This document shows positions 36,003 through 47,015 of a stretch of DNA of 64,000 bases, piece after piece (within the stretch, counting starts at the first letter, position 1; each line of letters begins with the position of its first letter). Source of the stretch: Rosa chinensis (taxonomy: Eukaryota; Streptophyta; Magnoliopsida; Rosales; Rosaceae). The notes under the pieces were generated by a model. The model was not told the DNA's origin. It saw only the letters and a list, made by a program, of their open reading frames with translations, and ran no database searches. The translations under genes were made by a program, and so were the position numbers. The DNA lies in assembly GCF_002994745.2 (NCBI RefSeq), contig NC_037090.1, positions 18,216,001 to 18,280,000 of the forward strand. Reading direction: 5' to 3'.

Positions 36003-39000
36003 TCGTTTTGAGCTGGAATGTGCGGGGTTTGGGGAACCTGCACAATTTCCGAGCGCTCCAACGCCTTTTACAGGTGCAATCCCCAGATGTTTTCTTTCTT
36101 ATGGAGACAAAGAAGAGGAAGAAAGCTATGGAAAAGTTATGTGCTAAGGTGGGTTATAAAGACTGCTTTGTGGTGGGTAGTGTTGGTAAGGAAGGAAAGA
36201 GTGGGGGCTTGGCTTTGGGGTGGAAAGCAGATGTTCAGATGAGTATCTTGGGTTCTTCTCAAGCTCATATTGATGCGGTAGTAAGGTGGGAGAATGTTCT
36301 AGTTAGAATAACAGGCTTCTATGGTAATCCGGAAACCTCACGTCGTTCGGTTTCTTGGGAGTTGCTTCGAAGAATTGCTGCCACTGTCACTGGACCTTGG
36401 TTAATTTTTGGAGATTTCAACGAACTTCGGGATGCAAGTGAAAAGAGGGGAGGTGCGGTCAGACCAGAGGTGCAAATAAGAAAGTTTAGGGAGGCCACAG
36501 AGGATTGCGGGTTGCAAGAAATTTTGTTTTTTGGATCACCCTTCACGTGGTCCAATGGGCACACTTGGGAGAGACTTGATAGGGGGTTTGTGAATAAGGC
36601 TGGATGGTTATTATGGCCTAATGTACACGAGTATCACGTTGATGGTTATGCCTCTGACCATCTTGCTCTTATTTTCCATACTAATGGGGAGGGTTTGAAG
36701 AAGTTTCGGAAGAAGAAGCAGAGATTTATGTTTGAGCCGTTGTGGGTAAAAGAAGAAACATGTCAGGAGGCTATAAGGGCAGCCTGGTCTTCAGAAGCAG
36801 TAGAGACTAGACTGGAGAGTAAGTTACTGACTTTGGGTGATGTTCTTATGGACTGGAATAAGGAGCATATTGGGAATGTGCCGAGGAGAATTAACAAATT
36901 AAGGAAGGAGTTAGATGGTATTCCATTTGATCATCCTGTGGATTCGGTTCAGGAGCATAGAAAGAAGGTTAAAAAAGATCTAGAGAAGTATGTGGGCTAT
37001 AATGAAGACTTATGGAGGCAAAGATCTCGGGTGGAGTGGTTGAAAGAAGGTGATTGCAACACAAGGTTCTTCCATAACTATGCAAAGTTCAGAGGATGGA
37101 AGAATAGAGTTAGTGGTGTGGCAGATACTAATGGAGTATGGCAAGACCAAGTTTCGAGTATTCAGGAGGCATTTGTCAATTACTTTTCACATTTGTTTAC
37201 TACTGAAGGTTGTAATCACTTGGAGCTTATTTTAGACGCTATACCCACTGTTGTATCGAACCAGATGAATGATATTCTATTACAGCCTTTTACGAGGATA
37301 TTGAAGCTACTTTGAAGCAAATGGCACCTAATAAGTCACCGGGAGCTGATGGCTTATCTGCGTTGTTTTACAAGCATTATTGGCATATTGTTGGGGATGA
37401 AGTGTCGTTTTTTTGTCTTAAAGTTCTTAATGAAGGGGCAAGTGTGGAATCGATTAATCAGACCCTAATAGCTCTAATTCCGAAGATTGAGCACCCGCAC
37501 TGTGTTACGGATTTCAGGCCTATTAGCTTATGTTCTGTTCTTTACAAGTTGATTTCCAAGACGATTGTGAATAGAATGAAAGGTTTACTGCCTTCTATCA
37601 TTTCGCCTTTTCAAAGTGTGTTCGTCCCAGGTCGCCACATCCATGATAATATCATAGCTGCTTTCGAAACGATTCATACCATAAGAGCTCAAAGAAGTAC
37701 AGCTGACCCAAGATTGGTTCTTAAATTGGACATTAGCAAAGCATACGATCGGGTGGAGTGGGTTTATCTTCATGAAGTAATGGGAAAGCTAGGATTTCAT
37801 AAACAGTGGGTCTCCTTGATCATGAGGTGTGTTACTTCGGTCAGGTTTTCTATTTTATGGGAAGGACAAGCTTATGGTAATTTCCATCCGACTAGAGGGC
37901 TCAGATAGGGAGATCCCCTCTCCCCCTACCTTTTTTTGATTTGCTCTGAAGGTTTATCTGGGTTGTTTCAAAAGGCTTGCAGAGAGGGTTTTATTGAAGG
38001 AGTCCAGGTGAGGGGGAATGCACCTCCTGTGAATCATCTTTTATTCGCAGACGACAGTTTGATTTTTGCTACTGCTAGGAGGGAAGTGGTAACGCATTTG
38101 AAGCAATGTCTTCTGTTGTACGAGGCTGCAGCGGGAGTTAATTTTCAGAAATCAGCCATCTCTTTTGGACCAGCAGTGGATGAGGGGGTTAAGTCTGATA
38201 TTCAGGAGATGTTGGGCGTGCCTGTGGTACCATTTCATGAACGGTACTTAGGGCTCCCAACGGTGACAGGGAGGAGTAAAAAAGAAATGTTCAAGAAAAT
38301 CAATGAAAGACTTGACTTGCATCTTACTAGGTGGAATAGTAAGTTTTTGTCTAAAGCAGGGAAGCTAGTATTAGTCAAAGTCGTTGCCCAGGCAATCCCA
38401 ACATTTACAATGAATGTTTTCAGGCTCCCGAAAGGTATCTGCAAGTCGTTTCAATCTAAAGTTGCAAACTTCTGGTGGGGGAAGGCAGATGGGAAGAAGG
38501 GGATGCATTGGTGCAAATGGAATCAACTTTGTAAGAGTAAGAGTCAAGGTGGGCTTGGTTTTCGGGACCTTGAAGCTTTTAATCGAGCACTTTTGGCAAA
38601 GACAGTATGGCGTCTAGTGATGGAGCCTAATTCCCTTGTGCACAGGCTACTGCAAGGTAAATATTTCCCACAAACAAATTGGGCGGGAGCTAGGAATGAA
38701 GTAGGTGCCTCTTTAATCTGGAGTAGTTTGATGTGGGGAAGAGATTTGCTGATCAGTGGGACTAGGTGGAGAGTGGGGACAGGATGTAATATAAGGGTTT
38801 GGTTTGATAAATGGTTACCTACACCATGGACCTTCAGACCGGTCTCTCCCCATACTGGTAATTTAAATTTGAAGGTTAGTGAGTTGATGCTTTATCCTGG
38901 CATGTGGAATGAAAGTTTGATAAGATCTACATTTCGCCCACATGAGGTCGATACTATTCTGTCAATACCTATTGCTGCGGGTAGGAGGGATGATTCTATT

Positions 39001-40098
39001 GTTTGGCATTATTGCAAAGATGGAAGGTATACAGTGAAGTCAGGGTGTTGGTTAGCATCAGAGCTTCAGAGGGTTCATGAAGGGTCAGTGGGTTGTAGCA
39101 ACAGTAGCAATAAGGAAGGTACCCAAGTTTGGGACACTTTGTGGAAATTAAGAATTGCTAATAAGGTGAAACTTTTTCTTTGGCGTGCTTGTAAAGGCTT
39201 TCTACCTTGTGCTGCTAATTTGTTCAGAAGGCATGTGGGAAATTCTAGCCTTTGTTGCCGATGTGGGAGGGAGGAGGAGACAACAATCCATTGTATGTGG
39301 AGCTGTCCGTGGTCTAAGAAGGTTTGGAAATTCTCATTCTTAAATGGAGTATATAAACAATGGAGAGAACCTAGTTTCATTGACTTGTTTGCGCATGTGG
39401 TTAAAACTTCCTCCAAAGAGGAGGTTGAATTGTTCAGTGTTATCTGTTGGTTACTTTGGAAGAGCAGGAACAGATTTAAGCACGAAGGAGTTGTGGAGGA
39501 GAGTAAGCATATTGTATGGAGTGCAAATGAGTGGTTAAACAACTTCCAAGATGCACAAAGGAGTAATGAGAACGTGACTAAAGATGCAACACAAAAGAGA
39601 GTGAAAGTCAAGTGGAGGCCACCTACTGCACCAAAACTGAAGTTGAATACTGACGCAGCAATAGATTATAAAAAGAAGAAGGCTGATCTAGGCATGGTTG
39701 TACGAGATGGTGAGGGGAAATTGAAGTGTGCCGGGCACAAGGTACTGCCAGGAAACCCATCTATTGTTGCTATTGAAGCTCTTGCTGTCTATCATGGACT
39801 ACTTTTGTATAGAGAAGCTGGTTTTCAAAACTTAGTAGTGGAGAGTGATTCCACCATAGTAATTGATGCGTTGAATAAGACAGAGCTTGATCTTAGTGTG
39901 GAGGGTGGAGTCTTGGATGATATTAAGTGCTTGGCTTCAACTTTTGAATCAGTCCCGTGGAAGAAAGTCAATAGAGAAGGCAATATTGCTGCACACAAGA
40001 TGGCAAAGCATGCCTTGATGGCTGACGAAGATAGACTCTGGCAGGAAGCAGGGCCACCTTGGCTTACTGGTATCATTTTAGATGAATGTAGAAATTGA
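35999..40098 (+). pseudogene. LINE-B ORF2 (endonuclease, reverse transcriptase, zf-RVT, RNase H), two lesions
   Basis: Endonuclease starts at ILSWNVRGLG with LIFGDFNEL and YASDHLALIF. A one-base deletion near 37293 shifts the frame before the RT finger (MAPNKSPGADGLSALFY follows in the next frame at 37312). RT: RPISLCSVLYKLISK, KLDISKAYDRVEW, then a C-to-T type nonsense (TAG, 37906-37908) exactly at the Gln of the RQGDPLSP motif. Beyond it the frame stays open to 40098 with catalytic LLFADDSLIFA, a zf-RVT region (CCRCGREEETTIHCMWSCPW) and RNase H (LNTDAAIDY, IEALAVYHGL, VESDSTIVI, NIAAHKMAKH). The minimal damage suggests recent loss of activity. Confidence 0.93.
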
Positions 40099-40251
40099 TG
40101 ATATGGGGGGTGGTGCTCTTTTTTACTTGCTCTGATCATGCAGGGTTTTTAGCGAGGCCACCTTAACCCCGAAGGTTGTATTGACCATTTGTTATCAATG
40201 AAAGTTTTTTTAACTGATCAAAAAAAAAAAAAAAAAATAGTACATACATTC

Positions 40252-40740
40252 TATTGAACTTAGGAAAATTAGGTCATATATTATTGGGTAACCTGGTAAA
40301 GGATCATTAGATCACTAGTTTGATTGAAAATGGATGACACTCTATGTCATATATATAAAGAAAAATTGAAAAATAAATAGATGAACACGATATTTATGAC
40401 AATTTATAAAATTTAAAAAAAGAAAAATTTATATTGTTCATTCTAATTTATATTCTAAAGAAATACTTGTTGTAAAGTTTTTTAATGGAAACGAAAGACT
40501 TATCTATTGATAGAAATCATACGACTTTACTAGGTCAAGGTTGAGGGATTCAAAGAACCCTCATATTACAATCGATGTTCAATCATAAAACGACTAAAAT
40601 CCAAAATGAAAACTCCAAAAACACTAAAATCTTAAAGGAACTGCAGTAAGATAAAATGCAGAAATTTAAAACTCCCTAACCCTACACTGCCTTAAAATGG
40701 AATCGCTGTCTTGAACATCTTGATGGCTAAGACCCTCTTA
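40252..40740. other. AT-rich DNA, no gene seen
   Basis: Continuation of the sequence into which LINE-B inserted. No open frame or repeat was recognised. Confidence 0.4.
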
Positions 40741-43024
40741 GTGTATGTTACGTCCCGTATATCAATTTATCGTTATACTAGTCATTTGAACGATAAACGA
40801 CAATTACTTTCACTTCTTACTTTGTTTCGATACTTTTAGTTGACCAAAAAGTTGACTTTTTATTCAGGTAAGTTTTGTAGGAAACTTTCTTCTAAAAGCT
40901 TTAGAGGGATGTTAAACCGAGTCCATGAACATGTGGCACGCTTAAATCAAAGTTCGTATGTGAAAATTCTGATCAAAAAATTAAAGTTACTGTTTATGGT
41001 AATTTTTCTATAAAAAGAGGAGATACTGTGGTAAGTTTCCATTTTCAGAAACTTACCTGTCAGTTTTTTCTCCTCTCTCTCTCTCTCTCTCGACCCAGAC
41101 ATCTTCTTCCTGCGATATCTCCTCCGTCCAGTGACGGATTTGGGCGCCACTAGTGTCATTCAAACCTTCTCTTCTTCCTCTTCAAGTCTAGGGTGGTATT
41201 TCATCCCATCTCCGCTTGTAGGAGGTGTAGCAGGGAAAAAACCTATCCAAGCCTCATTTCTGATTGCTAGCGATTTCTCCTGATTTCGGCCACTTCCAGC
41301 GACGAAACCGGCCTCATTTTTAAGCTCTTGAGGTGCACTTAAATCCCTCCTAGTCTCTTGATCCAATTTGAAGTGTGGAGAAAGAATCAAAGATTTGAAA
41401 GTTCTAGGGTTTGAATTTAGACCTTCTTTGCCTTCAAGGTAAATTCCAGACTTTTGACTTCAAATTGGACTTTGTTGTAGTTATCAAAGTTGTTGGCATA
41501 GGTGTTGATGCCCGGTTCAGAGTTTGACCCTATGTACCTCCACTGTTGGTAGAGCCTGGGGGCGTGGGGGCCGACTCTGGCATCCTAAATTGGTTGGTTG
41601 GATTCCTTTTAACTTGTGAAACATGTTGGTGTGTGTTTTGTGAAAATTAGAGAAGGTTTAGTATCGACTATGATTTTCCGATGTGTGGGGTTTCGATTTT
41701 TTATTTACGAGAATCCGACAGTCGAATTTCTCTTGGTTATACTCTAGAATGCTTAAATCAACAAATTGACTGTTGTAGTGAAGTTTGGGATGAATCCGAG
41801 AAGAAATGGAGATGTTGGTTTACAAGCAGTTTCATTTTTGAATCGTACTTAACTTTCGAATCATTGTTTACAAATTGTAATTTTGTATAGAACGACGTAT
41901 CGACCCATTGCTCGATGAGGATCCTTACGTTTGGGTGCCATGTTAGCTGTATACTGTGAGTGGACCTTTGATTTTAAATGATGCATGCGAATATTTTTTG
42001 AATCATTGATTTATTTAATTATCGTTTTATTTATCGAGCACATTATTTGGTTTTGGATTATAATTTTGGCATTAATTGGTTTTCTTTTATGAATTTTGGA
42101 TATGAGTTTGTTATGCTCAGATTTGGATTTATGATTTATGTTGTTTTTCGACGAATTATTTTCCGAGGTGATTTTCTGAATTAAACATTATATTTTTATT
42201 CATTGATTTTGAGATTTTTGAAAGGTTTTTGAAATGGGATTTTCGAGGAAATTATATTCATCTATTAATTCTTTCTTATTTGTTGATGGCGTGTAGGACA
42301 CGTCGTTGATTTATTTGATTATCATGAGATTTACCGAATACGGTCAGAAACTGTACTCGTGAGTATATTTGCGAGATTTTGGGGAAGTCTTATTGGTTTT
42401 TGTATGATTTTATTCCACCATACTTGGATCGTTTTATTTTATTGTTAGCTAGCCTATTAGTACTCTTCCCCGCTTACTAAGTGTTTGTGGGTGAGTTGAG
42501 CAAAGAGCCTGGAAGACTCCGACCCGAGCCTGGGAAGCTCCCTTACTCATATGGTGATAACTTTTTCCCCATACTCTACTGTTACTTGACTAGCGGGGCT
42601 AGTCAGATGTCTCTTAACCAGTGGGACTTATATGTTTTCATGAGTTTTCAAGCTTAAAGAAATATGTTTCATAAATGTTGCATGCATTGGATTTTATAAA
42701 GGAATAAACGTGGGAAAGTATAAAGGGTTTTTGTCCATTTACTGATTTACCCCATTTCTAGAGATTTTTTTCCCACTTACCCCATTAAGTTTTTTTAATT
42801 CCCTCTTACCCAAAACACTCAAAGGAGGTCTTCCCTAATACCAAATTAAGAATTTTATTTTATTTTAATATCATTTTACCCTCACTCTTTTGTTACTTAG
42901 AGAGAGAGAGAGAGAGAATGGAAGAGAGAGAAACCATAAGAGACTTTGCCGGAGCCCCGTCACCGGTGCCGGATTCCGGTCACCCGCCGCCACCCCGCCA
43001 GACTTTTCTGAAAACCTCACCGGA

Positions 43025-43320
43025 AAGGTTTATTGCCCCAATAGACATCTATTGCCCACCAATAGAGTGGCAATAGACTTCTATTTCCCCCAATAGACAT
43101 CCATTGCCCCAATAGTCTATTGCCCCCTAATAGATATCAATTGCCCCCCAATGGACGTTTATTGCCCCCTAATAGGACTTTCAGTCTCAGAATGGGAACT
43201 AATCTCCCTAAATTTAGACAAATAAAACTTTGATTACAGAAAAGAAACAAGGAGATTACATCAATTCAAAATGTCTATTGGCCCCAATAGACATTTGTTG
43301 CCCCCCAATATAACTTTCGA
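43025..43320 (+). repeat. Imperfect ~20-bp minisatellite with internal dyad symmetry
   Basis: Units such as CAATAGACATCTATTGCCCC recur about eight times between 43036 and 43175, with a further pair at 43272-43312. Each unit is itself an inverted repeat (CAATAGA...TCTATTG). Confidence 0.85.
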
Positions 43321-43753
43321 TCGTCGGAATTATGCCCCCAATAGGCATCTTTCTCTATTTCCTTCTCGGATTTATGCCCAAAGTTTACAAAAAAAATGAA
43401 GAAGAAGAAGTTGATTTCGGCACCCAGAGAAATGCTCTGGGCACCCACGCAGCAGCTAGACCAAATCACTCCAGCCTGGTCCGGGTCCGGCAGATAGTCC
43501 GACAGAGGTGGAAGCTGGCCACAAACACCTTCTCTTGGTTGCCGGCGACTAGATTTCCCATCACGTGAAGGTAAGTGCATCTGGACAGGTCGGTGTCACC
43601 GAAGCCTTGAAGATCCAGTGAGACGGTCGGTAGCCGAGCGAGGCCAGAGTCTGGTTTTGGAGCCTCCATGCCAGATCTCCGGGAAGCTGTGGTGGAATTG
43701 GACCGCCGGTGACAACGTCATCGATGAAGGGTGACGGGGGCATTGAGAGAAAG

Positions 43754-43755
<2 letters not shown>

Positions 43756-43815
<60 letters not shown>

Positions 43816-43823
43816 AGAGAGAG
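43756..43823 (+). repeat. (GA)n microsatellite, about 68 bp
   Basis: Nearly uninterrupted GA dinucleotide run with one AA slip, the longest of several GA/CT tracts in the window. Confidence 0.95.
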
Positions 43824-44470
43824 TGGCATGGCAGTAATTTATTAATTAGGCTGAGGGCAAATTTATCTTTTCATTTTAAATTAGGTAAGTGGGATTAAAA
43901 ATCTGTTGATCAGGTAAGTGGGATAATTTTTGTTTATTTTGGTGCTTTTGGTCAATGACCCAAGTATAAAATCCCTTTTCTTTACAATTACTTATTTTTG
44001 TCCACTGACGCTAACGTTTTTATGTGCTTTCTCCCTAGGCCATTCGGTTACAAATGTCCAGTCTGTAGAGTAGCTGGTTCGGCATAGTAGGATTCGAGGC
44101 ATATATAGCATCTGTTGTTATTGTTTTCCATATTGTAGGTTATTTATTGAACCTACTGGTATTTTGAATTCTTTTCCTATTTTAGATTGCTCTGATAACC
44201 TGTAGGACAATTGTTATAAAAAATTTGGGTGTTATATTGTGGATTTGGAACATGTTGTATTTTCGGTTTTAAGTTGTCTTCTGTGGAGTTGTTGTAATTT
44301 TGGGGAGCAGGGTGGCTCCAGAAGAATAAGGTTGGTTTAGTAGGAGTGTTGATGTATTTTCCACAGAATTTGGGTAGTCCATTTTTACGAGTGACTCTAC
44401 CAAATTTTCGATAGAGTTGTTCTTAAGGTGGGCCCTACAGGGCCACTTCTTTCAGGGTGAAATTCGGGAC

Positions 44471-45240
44471 ATGTCCTATCAATGTACGTCCTCGCAACAA
44501 TCAACACAGCCACAACAACATGCTAGGAACAGATACATGGCTAAGGGCAGGACATGTCACCTCCCAAAAGACCCAAACCATACCCAACCCAAGTGAGGGA
44601 GAAAAGGGAAACTGGACCATCTTAGGCCTAGTTCACCGGATTGCATCTCCGCAGCCCAAAAAGGCAGAGGCCCAAATCCCATTGACCAAACCCTTCGTCC
44701 CCAACAACCAAATTAGCCGAGTCTGATCCTTTGGGGAAGCCACCCCCACCTTGCATCAACTCGGTGTCAGCCGACGGCTCTGCACATCAGAACAAGCTAA
44801 AAAAGACCCTGCCTTAGATCTAACCTGGAAGACAACCTCAACCGCAGTCGGAGGAGACCCTAAAGCCCAACCAGATCTGCCACGACCAATAGAAAATGCT
44901 GCCTTCAAGCACCTCCTTCAACAACCCAACCAATACATTACCGCAAGGACAAAAGGCCGCAAGCATCCGACCACCGAGTCCTCGATCCCAGAGCCCGTGT
45001 TGCGATCCAAAACGATCAAAGAACCCCCGCGTACCAATCTACACCCGAGATCCGAGCAGGAAACAGGGCTCAATCAACGTTGCACCGCCTTGATCCTCTG
45101 ATCCCCAAGCCACAACACCAAAGCAATAATGACCCGAGCAGCATATTATTCACCCTCCCTGCACGGCCAGCGAGCTCCGTTCTGGTCTTTGTAACCGCCG
45201 CCTACCACGCAACACCAGAGTTTGCAAAGAGAAATCCTAG
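44471..45240 (-). other. GC-richer block, possible LINE leader in reverse
   Basis: Base composition differs sharply from both neighbours. On the minus strand CTCTAGGATTTCTCTTTGCA followed by GGTGTTGCG resembles the leader at 180-260 and LINE leaders. The + strand open frames (44457-44726, 44751-45101) match nothing recognised. Confidence 0.3.
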
Positions 45241-45443
45241 AGAGCGTCTTTAGAAGAATGTAAGATGTCTAAGTATACTTGTTATAAAGTTGGTAATACT
45301 AAAAATCAAAATCTCAAATTTGGTAGAAATTATTAAATGTCGTGAATTTTGGTTGGTAATTGGTAACTCAATTTTGAAATCAAAAGCTTTGGTTTTGAAG
45401 TTGGTAATATATATAACCGATTCGAACGGACCGAATAGCAACC

Positions 45444-47015
45444 TTATTTGTATCCGAACGTATTTTGTCGGTCGTAATTATTTTCTTGATAAAATTTGTC
45501 CACTTGTGCTAAAAAGAAAAAAGCAAACATAAATTAATGGGCGGGAGTTTAGTTCATGAGCCTTATTAGAACATGGATACTGAGAAGTTCTCAAGCGACG
45601 CAGAGAAAGGGCGGCAAATCTCTCCTCTCATCCCATTATATGTCGGCATTAGAGCTTTGTTATTAGCTCTGCCCTGGATATCAATGTCCTCTCTCTTTCT
45701 CAATTACCCTAAATACAAATGAGACTATGAGAGGTTGAAAAAATCTAGCAGTTCCTCATCAACCTACTACTTTCATATCCTCTCTCTTCAGGTGATCTAG
45801 ATCAAGAAGCGTCAAGAACTCAACCATGGAGCAAGGATCGAGATGCCCAAGAATTTATAGCACTCTCCAAACCTCTTCACCTTATGAATTTGTGACGCTG
45901 AATTAACTAGTTATAGCATATGTTTGGAATGGCAAGAGATTAATTCCATTACTTCACAGCCTGATAGGTGAAACTTTTTGTTTCTAATCTTACAATTGGC
46001 TCCTTTGTTGTTCTCGTTTAGAAGATCCAAGCTACTTGCGGGTTGGTAAGACCATGAACCAGTGCAACAACCCAATATAAGTTGCGTTTTTTGTATAAAA
46101 GCCCAACTTTTGCATAAATGGAAGAGTCCGCCGAAAGATACATACTGAAAAGTAGTATGAATCACTAATTTATATGATTAGGATCTGCTTAATAATAGTG
46201 TTTGGTAGATAGTCCCATCAGGCCATCAGTATTAGTAAGTCGAACGAGACTCAAGTACAAGACTTTAACTAAACATATCTTTTTTTGGCTTAATAATGTC
46301 CCGCTTCGGAACGTTAGTTGTAGCAAAGAGACAAAGAGAGCATATATAATTAGCAAAAGAAAAATCAAGAAGCCAACAACTTCGTTTGTGAAAAATTGTT
46401 CTTGCACTTTATTCCTTGTTTATCATAGTTGCCAAGGAATCTAAGGGTTGGTAAAGTGTGTGTTTCCACCTTATTGGATCCTCCAAGCTTTTACTCATTC
46501 ATACTTTCTTTTGGTAGAGCGTGTGTCCTAAAGTTTTATGCTTCTTCATCATTTGTATTTTTGGAAGGGACACCCTACCTGCTCCCATCTCTATCCCTCC
46601 CTCCCGCATAATCTTCTAGATTTCCATTCTAGTGAAACCAAAACTGTATACATCCGTGGCATATAAGAGATTCTCATCATACGTGTGCATACATGATATG
46701 ATTGTGAGAAAATATAGATATTCGAAGGGGAGGGCTGAGAATTGTACATGTCATGTCTAAATAAGCAAAGGATACGTACATACACCAGTCCCCCACTACA
46801 TACATGATTCATATACATATACCATGATACCATGTTCTTGCCTGCTCAGGCATGTTACATTTAGTAGCCTATTACTGCTTCACAGTGCAATGTCAGACTA
46901 TACTCCAAGTGATCATAATATGATTCGGAAACGACCAAAAAAAATAAAGAAAAATTTACCCCCAAAACTCCTTGGAATGATCCCTAACATCAAAGCTTGT
47001 CCTAGTTGATTAATT
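45444..47015. other. Intergenic DNA between the transposon nest and the three-exon gene
   Basis: No coding segment was recognised. It probably includes the 3' UTR of the minus-strand gene near 46900-47015. Confidence 0.4.

Larger units (their letters stand above)
34047..40237 (+). mobile_element. LINE-B: full-length L1-type retrotransposon
   Basis: Bounded by an exact 14-bp target duplication and ending in a poly(A) tail (40220-40237). A leader of about 430 bp is followed by ORF1 and by ORF2, which overlaps it by ATGA at 35999-36002. Only three disabling lesions were noticed in 6.2 kb, so it is younger than LINE-A, although it is not functional as it stands. Confidence 0.95.
42722..43978. 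mobile_element. Inverted-repeat element nested in the LTR-like block
   Basis: AAAGGGTTTTTGTCC and ACTTACCCCATTAAG at the left pair loosely with inverted AAAAGGGATTTTATAC and CCCACTTACCTGATC at the right. Sequence on either side reads as one continuous block (AAACGTGGGAAAGTA to TTTACAATTACTT). The interior contains a GC-rich gene-like section (42950-43020 and 43420-43740) with no recognisable protein, a 20-bp minisatellite and a long (GA)n tract. Its make-up resembles a Pack-MULE, but the donor is unknown. Confidence 0.5.
40744..44470 (+). mobile_element. Solo-LTR-like block of a Ty3/gypsy-type element, interrupted
   Basis: It starts near GTTACGTCCCGTATATCAAT and ends near GAAATTCGGGACATGTCC, roughly inverted outer motifs (ACGTCCCG / CGGGACATG). 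The interior shows leader-like (CT)n sequence at 41078-41093, TG/T-rich tracts and GACTAGCGGGGCTAG-type hairpins, and no gag-pol. Read as a solo LTR it would be about 2.5 kb without the inserted element at 42722-43978. No target duplication was confirmed. Confidence 0.4.
33761..45443. mobile_element. Possible inverted-repeat element split by nested insertions
   Basis: GGGTTGCCATTTGGTTTGGT at 33761 has an inverted partner ending near 45443 (inverted reading GGTTGCTATTCGGTCCG). Both neighbouring arms are rich in TTTGGTAA / TTGGTAATT motifs. LINE-B and the LTR-like block lie between. The match is short and no 8-bp duplication was confirmed. Confidence 0.35.

Noticed and set aside
37312..37908. 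Separate 198-codon gene
   Set aside because: It is the middle of LINE-B ORF2, set apart by a one-base deletion on the left and a nonsense codon on the right.
43025..43320. CRISPR-like spaced short repeats
   Set aside because: Plant nuclear context; units are degenerate and directly tandem with no unique spacers of constant length.
44457..45101. Two consecutive + strand frames of 89 and 116 codons
   Set aside because: Pro/Lys-rich low-complexity translations without domain. The block looks like a reversed retroelement leader.
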